A DNA stretch of 18,784 nucleotides from an uncultured Collinsella sp. (GTDB lineage Bacteria; Actinomycetota; Coriobacteriia; Coriobacteriales; Coriobacteriaceae): assembly GCA_900542305.1 (NCBI GenBank), contig UQMU01000038.1, positions 1 through 18,784 on the forward strand. Reading direction: 5' to 3'. The notes below the pieces were generated by a model. The model worked only from the letters and a program-made list of their open reading frames with translations, was not told where the DNA came from and did not search any database. The position numbers and the translations under genes were made by a program. Shown piece after piece: positions 1 through 7,747 of the stretch. Within the stretch, counting starts at the first letter, position 1. Each line of letters starts with the position of its first letter.

Positions 1-101
1 CGCAGGAAGCTTGGATACGCCTAGGCGCGGTCCAAGAAATCGTCCGCACCCCCTTTGGGCGGAAAATGGGCTTGTTTAGGAACTATTTCACCGCAACTTA
101 T
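1..101. other. Left-edge stretch, no supported gene
   Basis: No convincing start, ribosome-binding site or recognisable protein motif is visible. One plus-strand frame is open from the window edge to about base 173, but it runs straight through the hairpin at 102-145 and its translation matches no family I recognise. It may be the 3' flank of an upstream gene or intergenic DNA. Confidence 0.3.
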
Positions 102-145
102 GAAGGCGGCCCTGCGACCGATTGTTTGGTCGCAGGGCCGCCTTC
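102..145. terminator. Perfect 18-bp stem-loop after the FmdB-like gene
   Basis: Bases 102-119 and 128-145 are perfect inverted repeats of 18 bp around an 8-base loop. The stem lies 24 bases beyond the stop codon of the minus-strand zinc-ribbon gene, so it probably ends that transcript. No run of T follows it on the minus strand, and the plus side has only a weakly T-rich tail, so it is not a textbook intrinsic terminator. It could act on both strands or protect a 3' end. Confidence 0.55.
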
Positions 146-169
146 GTTCGATTTGGTGGGAGCTAGCTG

Positions 170-406
170 CTAGTGGCTATGCGGGCAGTTGGCGCAGCAG
201 CCGCTGGTGGCGCTGGTGCTGGAGTCACCGCTGCGCTGGTCGGTGTTGTAGAAGCCGCTGCCCTCAAACTTGATGCCACTGGCCGAGAACGTCTTGGCGG
301 CCGGAGCGCCGCAGCTCGGGCACACGACCTCGGGGGTCTCGGACATGGGATGCTCAACTTCAAACACGTTGCCACAGCTCGTGCACTTGTAATCGTAGCG
401 CGCCAT
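170..406 (-). CDS. FmdB-family zinc-ribbon protein
   Basis: A 78-residue protein with an N-terminal zinc ribbon: two CxxC pairs at residues 8-11 and 29-32 that would bind one Zn ion, followed by the GSGFYNTD stretch typical of FmdB/CxxC_CxxC_SSSS proteins. The Cys- and Ser-rich end (GCCANC) could hold further metal. The start is well placed: AGGAAG lies five bases before the ATG. FmdB proteins were named for a putative regulator of formamidase/amidase genes, but most have no proven role, and none can be assigned here. The gene follows the amylase/glucanotransferase gene on the same strand with a short terminator-like hairpin between them, so its link to glycogen metabolism may only be positional. 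Confidence 0.85.
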   Translation of the reverse strand: MARYDYKCTSCGNVFEVEHPMSETPEVVCPSCGAPAAKTFSASGIKFEGSGFYNTDQRSGDSSTSATSGCCANCPHSH

Positions 407-428
407 AATACTTCCTTTTCAGCACAAA

Positions 429-450
429 GCGGGCAGATCGCTCTGCCCGC
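429..450 (-). terminator. Short intrinsic terminator after the GH13-GH77 gene
   Basis: An 8-bp GC-rich stem (429-436 with 443-450) and 6-base loop sit 44 bases past the stop of the minus-strand fusion gene. On the minus strand the stem is preceded by a run of T and followed by TTTG, a modest terminator tail. It lies just upstream of the zinc-ribbon gene's ribosome-binding site, so partial read-through into that gene is possible. Confidence 0.55.
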
Positions 451-494
451 AAAAATTCAAACAGCTGTAACTGTACCCTATATCGAGGGTTTTA

Positions 495-3400
495 TCACGC
501 TTCGCCCCAGAATCTATGGGTGCTGCGCAGGAGCTTCGCAGTTTTGCCCTCGGCTGCCGCAACGTCGGCCTCGTCAGCCTGCCAAGTCCAGTTGCCCGTG
601 GCGACACCCGGCACGTTCATGCGGGCATCGTCGCCCAGCCCCAGCACATCTTGCAGCGGCATCATCACGAGGGGAGCGCCGCTTGCGAGTGCGTCGCCCA
701 TCAGCTTACCGGCGAACTCCTTGCCGCTCAGCTCGTTGCCGCCCGCAAAGGAGCGCGTGCACCAGCCGGCGAGCGTCGACGTATCGTGCGTCGAGGTGTA
801 CAGAATCTTGCCGGGCGTGGGGTGCATGCCGCAACGGACGTCGTAATCGCTAAACTCCAGCACGTCCATGCCGGGGAAGCCGCAGGTCGAAGCCATCGCG
901 CGAACACCGGGCGTCAAATAGCCTAGGTCCTCGGCAATAAAGTTGAGCGGACCCAGCTCGTCATAGGCAGTCTGGAACAGATCCTTGCCCGGACCAGCCA
1001 ACCAACGGCCGTCGGCGCAGGCCTTGCCTGCGGGAATGCTAAAGTAGCTGTGGAAGCCCAGGAAGTGGTCCAGACGCACGCGGTCGTACAGCGAGAACGC
1101 ACGGCGCAGACGGTCCATCCACCAGCGGTAGCCGGTTTTCTTCATATGGCCCCAGCGGAAGGTGGGGTTGCCCCACACCTGACCCTCGGGCGCAAAGTTG
1201 TCGGGCGGCGCGCCGGAAATCTCAATCGCCTTGCCGGTATCGGAAAGCCAGAAGTTCTCTGGCTCGCTCCACGCGTCGGCCGAATCGTCCGAGACATACA
1301 TCGGAATATCGCCGATAACCTCGATGCCCTTCTTGTGCGCGTAGTTCATGAGCTCGCACCAGGCCAGGTCAAAGCGGTACTGCATGTACGCCTGTAGCTC
1401 GGCCTCGTTGTGGAAGCGCTTGTCGTCGATTAGATGCTCGTTGTAGCGCGCGACATCTGCCGGCCAATTGTGGCGCGACTCGCCCTCAAAGTACTTTTTG
1501 ACGGCCATATAGACGCAGTACTTCTCGAGCCAATCGGCGTTGCGATGTTTAAACGCGGTGTACAGCGGATCGGCATCCTCCCCGCCGCGGGCCTTCCAGG
1601 TCTCAAAGTCGGCGGCCAGCTCCTCGTGGCTCTCGGGTAGCAGGTCGATATTGCCTGCAAAGGCCGAAGGACCGGCGTAGGGGGAGCGGAAGAAGTCCGT
1701 GGGATTGACGGGCAAAACCTGCCAGTAGCGCATGCCCATGGCGGCCAGATGGTCGATAAAGCGACGCGTGGGCGCGCCGATCGTACCGGGCTTGCCGTCA
1801 TCGGTCGGCACCGATGTGATATGGCACACAACACCCGCACCGTGATCGAGCGGCTCCTGCAGGCGCTGCTCGGCGTGGTGATAGATGATCGACGAACCCA
1901 GCGGATACAGATCGAGCGTGACCGTGCCGTTGTGGATCTCGCACTCGTGACCGCTAATCACATCGCTCGCGCATTCGCCGAGTGCCGGAATGGTCACACG
2001 ATGCGAGTTGCGCAGGCTGCGGTTGATGATGACGGTTGCCGACTCGCCGTCCTTGCCCGTACGGTTGTAGGCCAACACCTCATCATTGAGTGCAAAGGCC
2101 TTGATCTCGCCATCGATCATAAATGGCAGCGCACGGCGCACAGAAGATGCGTTCTTGACGATCGCGAACGTATCGAAGTCGTGCAGGTCTTCCTTGGTCG
2201 GCATGGTGCGACGATTACCCGGATCGGTGAGACCCTCCAAGCCGTACTCGTCACCGTAATAGATTGAGGGAACGCCCGGGAAGGTCATCTGCATGAGCGT
2301 TGCCAACCAAAAACGGCTCTTGGCCAGGCCCATCGAGTTCTCGTCCAGGCGCCATTTGCTGCGCTCGCTCTCGGGCAGCTGCGACTCGTCGGGGCCACCG
2401 CCGAGCACCGAGATAATGCGCGGGCGGTCGTGGCTCGAAAGCAGATTGAGCGCGCAGGCCAGTGCCTCGCGCGGGTAGTTCTCGCGCAGGGTCTCGATGT
2501 CCTCAGCAGCTTGATAGGCATTCTTGTAGCCCATCAAAAAGCCGATGACCATGTCGCGGAAGGGGTAGTCCATGGCAGAGTCGAGCTCAGAGCCCTGCAG
2601 ATAGCGGCGCAGGTGGCCATAGCTGATCTTGTTGGAGGCGTCCTCCCAGACTTCGCCGAGCAGCAGCGCATCGAGTTTCTCGGCGAGCACGGCCTTTTTG
2701 ATCTCGGCCAGGAAGTCATCGGAAAGCTCATCGGCCACGTCCAGACGCCAGCCATGGGCGCCGGCGCGCAGCCATTTTCGGATCACGCCGTCCTTGCCCA
2801 GGAGCCGCTCGCGCACCAGTTTGGAGCTCTCATTGATGGCGGGCATGTTGCCCACGCCCCACCAGCAGTCATACGAGCCGTCCTCATGGAAGTAAAACGC
2901 ATCGCGCCACGGTGAATCCTCGCTCTGCCAGGCGCCCACGCCGGGATAGTTGCCGTAGCGGTTGAAATAGATCGAATCGTCGCCCGTGTGGTTGAAGACG
3001 CCGTCCAGGATGATAGAAATGCCGAGCTTCTCGGCCGCCTTGCACAGCTCCGTAAAGTCCTGCTCGGTGCCCAGAATCGGGTCGATCTTGGTATAGTCGG
3101 CCGTGTCGTAGCGGTGGTTGCTCGCGGCCTCAAAGATCGGGTTGAGGTAGATGGCCGTAAAGCCCAGCTCGGCAATGCGGGGCAGGTCATTCTGGATACC
3201 CTTGAGCGAGCCGCCGTAAAAATCCCAGGTCTTGATGGAGCCGTCTTCGGCACGCTCGTACTCGGGCGGTTCGTTCCAGTCCTCGACCATGCGGCGCTGG
3301 ATTCCTTTGCGCGGTTTTTCAACTTCGGCAAGCGTGCGTTCGCGCCAGTTTTCGTCGCGGGCATAGCGATCGGGGAAGATCTGGTAGACCATGCCGCGCT

Positions 3401-3791
3401 CGTACCACTCGGGACGCACTTCGCGGTGCTTGTAAACGGTGATCTGGAAGGACGGAACCTCGGCGTAGTCGTAGGTTACGCCCTCGCCGCCGGTGCGGCC
3501 CTGCGGCGCGCCCAGGCGAACCTCGGGCTGGCCCTCGATGTTGCAGATAAAGCTGTACCAGATAAGACAGGGCTCAGTGCACTCAAGCTCTACGGTAAAT
3601 ATGCCGTCGCCCTCGTGCGTCATGGGATACAGAGACTCACCGATTTCATCGACCCAGGTACGCAGGGTAAGCGTTGCCTGGTTGGGGTCGGCATCCTCCA
3701 AAATCACCGATAGCGAAACGGAAGTTCCAGTGGTCACAGCGCCAAACGGAGTACGAAACTGCGGCAGACGGCTGTTGTGAATCAATCTCAT
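495..3791 (-). CDS. malQ: Fused GH13 alpha-amylase/debranching-type enzyme and GH77 4-alpha-glucanotransferase (MalQ)
   Basis: A 1098-residue two-enzyme fusion. Residues 1-120 look like a beta-sandwich N-terminal domain. Residues 130-570 are a GH13 barrel of the neopullulanase/cyclomaltodextrinase type (VYQIFPDRY at 135-143): region I DGVFNH 263-268, nucleophile D351 in RLDVAD, acid E380 in GEVWED and D455 in SSHD. After a small C-terminal sheet domain, GH77 runs from about 648 to the end with D908 (RLDHF), E954 (AEDLG) and D1003 (STHD) all present, so both halves look active. Family knowledge: GH13 hydrolyses alpha-1,4 and/or alpha-1,6 links, while MalQ transfers maltooligosaccharide chains and frees glucose. 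I infer processing of limit dextrin from GlgP or of imported malto-oligosaccharides. No signal peptide, so cytoplasmic. The ribosome-binding site (GGACCG) is weak. It lies 428 bp after glgA and probably has its own promoter. Confidence 0.92.
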   Translation of the reverse strand: MRLIHNSRLPQFRTPFGAVTTGTSVSLSVILEDADPNQATLTLRTWVDEIGESLYPMTHEGDGIFTVELECTEPCLIWYSFICNIEGQPEVRLGAPQGRTGGEGVTYDYAEVPSFQITVYKHREVRPEWYERGMVYQIFPDRYARDENWRERTLAEVEKPRKGIQRRMVEDWNEPPEYERAEDGSIKTWDFYGGSLKGIQNDLPRIAELGFTAIYLNPIFEAASNHRYDTADYTKIDPILGTEQDFTELCKAAEKLGISIILDGVFNHTGDDSIYFNRYGNYPGVGAWQSEDSPWRDAFYFHEDGSYDCWWGVGNMPAINESSKLVRERLLGKDGVIRKWLRAGAHGWRLDVADELSDDFLAEIKKAVLAEKLDALLLGEVWEDASNKISYGHLRRYLQGSELDSAMDYPFRDMVIGFLMGYKNAYQAAEDIETLRENYPREALACALNLLSSHDRPRIISVLGGGPDESQLPESERSKWRLDENSMGLAKSRFWLATLMQMTFPGVPSIYYGDEYGLEGLTDPGNRRTMPTKEDLHDFDTFAIVKNASSVRRALPFMIDGEIKAFALNDEVLAYNRTGKDGESATVIINRSLRNSHRVTIPALGECASDVISGHECEIHNGTVTLDLYPLGSSIIYHHAEQRLQEPLDHGAGVVCHITSVPTDDGKPGTIGAPTRRFIDHLAAMGMRYWQVLPVNPTDFFRSPYAGPSAFAGNIDLLPESHEELAADFETWKARGGEDADPLYTAFKHRNADWLEKYCVYMAVKKYFEGESRHNWPADVARYNEHLIDDKRFHNEAELQAYMQYRFDLAWCELMNYAHKKGIEVIGDIPMYVSDDSADAWSEPENFWLSDTGKAIEISGAPPDNFAPEGQVWGNPTFRWGHMKKTGYRWWMDRLRRAFSLYDRVRLDHFLGFHSYFSIPAGKACADGRWLAGPGKDLFQTAYDELGPLNFIAEDLGYLTPGVRAMASTCGFPGMDVLEFSDYDVRCGMHPTPGKILYTSTHDTSTLAGWCTRSFAGGNELSGKEFAGKLMGDALASGAPLVMMPLQDVLGLGDDARMNVPGVATGNWTWQADEADVAAAEGKTAKLLRSTHRFWGEA

Positions 3792-3844
3792 AATACGGTC
3801 CAGTTCAATAGAATCACGGCCTGCGGGCCATGGGCTTTACGCAC

Positions 3845-3935
3845 AGATTGTAAGTATATCTGTTGTACACAGGCTGTATAAACAACATCCGTTTACCATC
3901 GGCGAACGGTTGTCCTAGAAAATCGTTTTACCATC
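3845..3935 (-). promoter_or_regulatory. Candidate activator-dependent promoter of the GH13-GH77 gene
   Basis: On the minus strand a TATACT -10 box (3853-3858) lies 61 bases before the start codon. No good -35 stands at normal spacing: TTATAC is 17 bases upstream and TTGTTT is 21 bases upstream. Instead two same-direction boxes, TGGTAAAC (3891-3898) and TGGTAAAAC (3925-3933), both inside GATGGTAAA, sit near -48 and -82 of the presumed start of transcription. That layout would suit an activator. The same box recurs upstream of glgB. Boxes are read directly; the role is inference. Confidence 0.4.
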
Positions 3936-3998
3936 CAAATTATCGCGATATTCGAAAAAGCCTAGACTGATACTATTTGTAGTTAAACAAAAGTACTT

Positions 3999-4130
3999 CG
4001 GTTTACTACGACGAATTGAATGATCTTAACCACGGTCATTTTGGTGATACTAAAACCGCAGGTAGAAGCGTTGTCAATTTCGTAGATTACTCGCCGTGGT
4101 CGGCCTGAGCTATTTTGTCGTAGTAAACCG
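3999..4130. repeat. 132-bp element bounded by 14-bp inverted repeats
   Basis: Bases 3999-4012 (CGGTTTACTACGAC) and 4117-4130 are perfect inverted repeats 104 bases apart. Nested inside are ACCACGG (4029-4035) with CCGTGGT (4094-4100), and a 7-bp hairpin TTTTGGT-GAT-ACTAAAA just inside the first ACCACGG. No reading frame of note lies within. It could be a structured untranslated RNA, a small non-autonomous palindromic element, or a pair of regulator sites. It fills much of the 428-bp gap between glgA and the fusion gene. Confidence 0.5.
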
Positions 4131-4160
4131 CCCTCTTTTTAACACAGAAGTTCAACCAAG

Positions 4161-4189
4161 AAGAGGGCGCCTGGTTGGGGCGCCCTCTT
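4161..4189 (-). terminator. Terminator hairpin after glgA
   Basis: An 11-bp GC-rich stem (AAGAGGGCGCC at 4161-4171 with its complement at 4179-4189) and a 7-base loop stand 31 bases beyond the glgA stop. The minus-strand tail is CTTCTTGG, and the plus-strand tail is TTTT, so it may work in both directions. A third segment at 4129-4137 can also pair with 4161-4169, giving an alternative fold. Confidence 0.65.
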
Positions 4190-4219
4190 TTGCGTTGGAT
4201 TAAGTTTTAATCGTCCAGA

Positions 4220-6526
4220 CTAGCGACGCTTGCGGGTGGCCGTTGCCTTACGGACGGAGGTCTTCTTGGTCGGAGCCTTTTCCTCGGCCGGAGTGGCGGG
4301 GGAGATCGGGGTCTCCTTGGCGGGCTCGGCCTTTGCCGTAGCCTTTGGAGCGGTCTTGACCTCTGCGGCCTTCGGCGCCGGCTCGGCCTTTACTGCGGGC
4401 TTGTCCTCGACCTTAGCCTCTGCCTTGGGAGCTGCAGCCTTGGTCGTGGTCTTCTTGGCCGTCGTCGTAGAGCGCTTGCGCGTGGTGGTCTTGGCAGCCG
4501 GCTTTGCCTCGACAGTTGCCTTGGCCTTGGACTCGGAGGGCGCCTCCTCGACCTTGTCGGCGGGCTTTGCAGCAGCCTTCGGGGTCGTCTTCGCGGCGGC
4601 CTTCGTCGTAGCAGCCTTGGTCGTCGTCGACTTCGCAGCCGTGGCCTTCTTAGCGGTCGTGGTCTTGGTCGCGGTCGTCTTCTTGGCAGCGGTCTTGGCC
4701 GGAGCCTTTGCCGCGGGCTCGGCCTTTACCTCGGGAGCGACCTCGGCCTCGGCGGCCTTTTTGGCAGCGGCGGTCGTACGCTTGCGCGCAGTCGATGCCT
4801 TGGCAGTAGTTGCCTTAGCGGCGCTAGTCTTGCTAGCAGCGGCCTTCGTGGTCGTGGCCTTCTTAGCCGTCGTCTTGCGGGCCGTCGTCTTCTTGGCGGC
4901 AGGCTTCGCGTCGGGCTTAACTTCGGCCTTGGCCGCCGGCTTCTCCTCGGCCTTGGGCTCCTCAGCGGCAGCGGGCTCCTTAACGGTCGCCGCAGGCTCG
5001 GCCTCAGCGGCAGCGGGCTCATCGACAGCTGCAACATCAGTCACACCCGCCGGCCTCTCAATCTCCGGATGCATAAAGAAGTACAGGTCCAGATACTTGT
5101 CGGCCGAGCGCGTCCAGCTAAAGTCCTGGCTCATGGCCTGCGTGACCAGCTGGTTCCAAGCGTCACGGTTATCCCAGAACAGGCGCGCCGCGCGGAACAC
5201 CGCGTCGCCCATCTCGTCACCGTTAAAGTTGCTAAACGAGAAGCCCGTGCCCTCGCCGGTAAACTCGTTGTACGGCTGCACGGTGTCCTTCAGGCCACCG
5301 GTCTCGCGAACAATCGGCAGCGTGCCGTAGCGCATGGCGATGATCTGCGACAGGCCGCAGGGCTCAAACTTCGAAGGCATCAGGAACATGTCGGCGGCGG
5401 CATACATGCGCTGCGACAGCGCCGGATCGAACTCGATGCGTGCGGCCATGGTGCCGGGGTACTTGTCCTGGAAGTAGCGCAGGCCGTCCTCGTAGTCGCG
5501 GTCGCCGGTGCCCAGCACCGCCACCTGCACGCCGCCGGACAGGATGCGGTCGAGCGCGTACATGACCAGATCCATGCCCTTCTGGCGCGTCAGGCGCGTG
5601 ACCATCACCATGAGCGGACGGTCGTCGCGAACCTCGAGGCCCAGTTCCTCCTGCAGCTTGGCCTTGCACACGGCCTTGCCGGAACGGTCCTCCACGGTGT
5701 AGTTGGCGGCAATTCGCTTGTCTGTTGCCGGGTCAAAGCCCGCAACGTCAATGCCGTTCAAAATGCCCTGCAGCGCGTAGGAACGCTCGCGCAGTACGCC
5801 GTCCAGGCCCTCGCCAAACTCGGGCGTCTGGATCTCGTTGGCATAGGTGGGGCTCACCGTGGTGATGGCGTCGGCATAGCGCAGGGCGCCCAGCATGTAG
5901 TTGATGCTGCTGGCGTCGCAACGCAGCTGCGAGGCGGCCGCCGGAATGTGCGCCACACCAAGGATGTCCTCCATCACGGTGTCGCTAAACTGGCCCTGGA
6001 ACGCCACGTTGTGGATCGAGAACACGGTCTTGACGCGGTCATACAGCGGCAGGCCCTGGTAGAACTCGCGCAAAAACACGGGCGCCAGCGCCGTCTGCCA
6101 GTCGTTGCAGTGCAGGATGTCGCACTCAAAGCCGGCGGGCAGGTGCTGCAGGCTCTCGGTGATGGCCTTGGAGAAGAACGCAAAGCGCTCGCCGTCGTCA
6201 AAGAAGCCGTACGGATAGTCGCGCGCAAAGTAGCGCTCGTTGTCGATGAACATATAGGTGACGCCGTCGTGCTCGAGCTTCTCGAGTCCGCAGTACTCAT
6301 TGCGCCAGCCCAGGCTCACGTAAAAGTCGGAGAAGTGCTCCATCTGCGACTTGTACTCGTCCTTGATGGTGGCGTACTTGGGCACCATCACGATTACTTC
6401 GGCGCCGGCGCGCACAAGCGCCGCAGGCAGCGAGCCCGCCACGTCGCCCAGGCCACCGGTCTTCACAAACGGTGCGCACTCGGCCGAGGCAAACACGATC
6501 TGCATCTTTTTGCTGGAATCAGCCAT
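4220..6526 (-). CDS. glgA: Glycogen synthase GlgA (ADP-glucose, GT5) with long histone-H1-like C-terminal tail
   Basis: Adds glucose from ADP-glucose to the non-reducing ends of growing alpha-1,4-glucan. The start at 6526 follows GGGAG with a 5-base gap and gives 768 residues; an upstream in-frame start lacks such support. Residues 1-490 are a normal GT5 enzyme: KTGGLGDV 22-29 binds ADP-glucose, HNVAFQG from H172, TRLTRQKG 310-317, E388 in FEPCG, and TGGLKDTV 409-416. Bacterial GlgA usually stops near residue 480. Here about 277 residues follow (bases 4223-5053), first Ala/Glu/Pro-rich, then dominated by Ala, Lys and Thr in KKTTAKK-like runs, ending ATRKRR. The tail resembles eukaryotic histone H1 and the basic tails of actinobacterial HupB. 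It should be disordered and could bind polyanions, DNA or partners; this is unproven. Part of the glgB-glgP-glgC-glgD-glgA series. Confidence 0.95.
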   Translation of the reverse strand: MADSSKKMQIVFASAECAPFVKTGGLGDVAGSLPAALVRAGAEVIVMVPKYATIKDEYKSQMEHFSDFYVSLGWRNEYCGLEKLEHDGVTYMFIDNERYFARDYPYGFFDDGERFAFFSKAITESLQHLPAGFECDILHCNDWQTALAPVFLREFYQGLPLYDRVKTVFSIHNVAFQGQFSDTVMEDILGVAHIPAAASQLRCDASSINYMLGALRYADAITTVSPTYANEIQTPEFGEGLDGVLRERSYALQGILNGIDVAGFDPATDKRIAANYTVEDRSGKAVCKAKLQEELGLEVRDDRPLMVMVTRLTRQKGMDLVMYALDRILSGGVQVAVLGTGDRDYEDGLRYFQDKYPGTMAARIEFDPALSQRMYAAADMFLMPSKFEPCGLSQIIAMRYGTLPIVRETGGLKDTVQPYNEFTGEGTGFSFSNFNGDEMGDAVFRAARLFWDNRDAWNQLVTQAMSQDFSWTRSADKYLDLYFFMHPEIERPAGVTDVAAVDEPAAAEAEPAATVKEPAAAEEPKAEEKPAAKAEVKPDAKPAAKKTTARKTTAKKATTTKAAASKTSAAKATTAKASTARKRTTAAAKKAAEAEVAPEVKAEPAAKAPAKTAAKKTTATKTTTAKKATAAKSTTTKAATTKAAAKTTPKAAAKPADKVEEAPSESKAKATVEAKPAAKTTTRKRSTTTAKKTTTKAAAPKAEAKVEDKPAVKAEPAPKAAEVKTAPKATAKAEPAKETPISPATPAEEKAPTKKTSVRKATATRKRR

Positions 6527-6549
6527 ATTGTCTCCCTGTTGCAATTCGA

Positions 6550-6583
6550 GAATAGCCGCCTGGCGCAAACCGGGCGGCTATTC
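6550..6583 (-). other. Intercistronic stem-loop between glgD and glgA
   Basis: GAATAGCCGCC (6550-6560) pairs perfectly with 6573-6583 around a 12-base loop, in the 89-bp gap between the glgD stop and the glgA start. No T-run follows on the minus strand, so it is unlikely to be a full terminator. It may stabilise the upstream mRNA, mark a processing site, or adjust GlgA expression relative to GlgC/GlgD. Confidence 0.55.
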
Positions 6584-6615
6584 TACGTGTTACGAGCGAT
6601 GTTGCGGTGCCAAAG

Positions 6616-7743
6616 CTAGCTCGCGTTGGTGATATCAGAAGTTAACGGGGCCTTTCCCAGCACCAGGATGTTCTCGGGCGTGCCGCGAAGCTCGGTGTTG
6701 GTGGGAACCACGTTGTTCTTGTCCAGGATTGCATTCTCAACGCGGGCGCCGCTCTTGATGACGCAGCTCTGGTTGATGATCGAATTGGTCACCGAGGCGC
6801 CTTCCTCAACCACAACGCCGCGCGACAGGATCGAGTTGCGCACGGTGCCCTTGATGATGCAGCCGGCCGAGATGATCGAGTTGCAGGCGTGGCTGCCGGT
6901 CGCATAGCGCGAAGGCGGCACGTCGTGAGCCTTGGTCAGAATCGGGCGCTCGGGGTCAAAGAGATGGTCGGCCACGGTCTGGTCGAGCAGGTCCATGCTG
7001 CGACGATACAGCGACTTCTCGCTAAACACGCCCACGACCTCGCCCTTGTACTCGTAGCTGCACACGTCGATGTTGCCAAAGTCGCCCTGTAGTGCCTCGA
7101 GCAGGTCCAGATAGTCGGCGGCCTGGTAGTGGTCGATGATCTCGAGCAGCGTCTCGCGGTTGACGATGCAGCAGTCCATAGAGGCGTTGTCGCCGTACAC
7201 GACGCCGGCGCTCACGCCCGTCAGACGGCCGTTCTCGTTGATCTGCAGCTTGGTCTCGTCATCTACGTTGCGCGTGGCCTTGCAGTACACCACGGTCATC
7301 TGGGCACCGGAGTTCTCGTGCGCCTCGATGATGGTGTTGAGGTCCATGTTAAAGATGATGTTGGTGCCCATCATCACAACATAGGGCTTGTCCGAGCGCT
7401 GGAACAGCGTCTTGTTGGAAATGATGTCGCGCAGCAGGAAGCGCATGCCGCCCTTGGTGGTGCCATACGCGTTGCCGGGCACCATGAACAGGCCGCCCTT
7501 CTTGCGGTCCAGGCCCCAGTCCTTGCCCGAGCCCACATGGTCGATCAGCGAGCGATAGTTGCCCGGCATGACGACACCGACGGTCTTGATGCCGGCATTC
7601 ATCATATTGGACAGCGGGAAGTCGATCAGGCGGTAGCGGCCCAAAAACGGAACGGACGCGATGGGGCGGTCCTTGAGCAGCACGCTGCCGTAGGTCGAAG
7701 AGTAGTTAGCGGTGATATAACCGATGGCCTTGCGATTGATCAT
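6616..7743 (-). CDS. glgD: GlgD, non-catalytic subunit of glucose-1-phosphate adenylyltransferase
   Basis: A 375-residue nucleotidyltransferase-like paralogue of GlgC with a C-terminal left-handed beta-helix region (repeated hexapeptide-type pattern from about residue 285). In Firmicutes, GlgD pairs with GlgC and raises the activity of the heterotetramer but makes little ADP-glucose alone. The sequence agrees: the glycine-rich GGxGxRL loop is missing, and the catalytic Asp of GlgC (D128 in SGDHLYRMDY) is N128 in MGTNIIFNMDL. The conserved RLIDFPLSN stretch remains. The start at 7743 sits four bases after the glgC stop, and GGAAGGGGG inside the glgC 3' end acts as ribosome-binding site, so the subunits are translationally coupled. 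A longer in-frame start would overlap glgC and lacks better support. Confidence 0.93.
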   Translation of the reverse strand: MINRKAIGYITANYSSTYGSVLLKDRPIASVPFLGRYRLIDFPLSNMMNAGIKTVGVVMPGNYRSLIDHVGSGKDWGLDRKKGGLFMVPGNAYGTTKGGMRFLLRDIISNKTLFQRSDKPYVVMMGTNIIFNMDLNTIIEAHENSGAQMTVVYCKATRNVDDETKLQINENGRLTGVSAGVVYGDNASMDCCIVNRETLLEIIDHYQAADYLDLLEALQGDFGNIDVCSYEYKGEVVGVFSEKSLYRRSMDLLDQTVADHLFDPERPILTKAHDVPPSRYATGSHACNSIISAGCIIKGTVRNSILSRGVVVEEGASVTNSIINQSCVIKSGARVENAILDKNNVVPTNTELRGTPENILVLGKAPLTSDITNAS

Positions 7744-7747
7744 CGGA

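Noticed and set aside
461..471. ACAGCTGTAAC also present at 11508-11518
   Set aside because: An 11-base match between two intergenic sites, part of a palindrome only at the second. Two copies are too few to claim a regulatory motif.
4230..5330. Plus-strand 366-codon Ala/Val-rich frame
   Set aside because: It is the shadow of the GlgA tail: Lys/Ala/Thr codons read on the other strand give Ala/Val/Leu runs that mimic membrane segments. No separate gene evidence.
5069..6619. Plus-strand 516-codon frame opposite glgA
   Set aside because: Antisense to the GT5 catalytic domain; no recognisable motifs.
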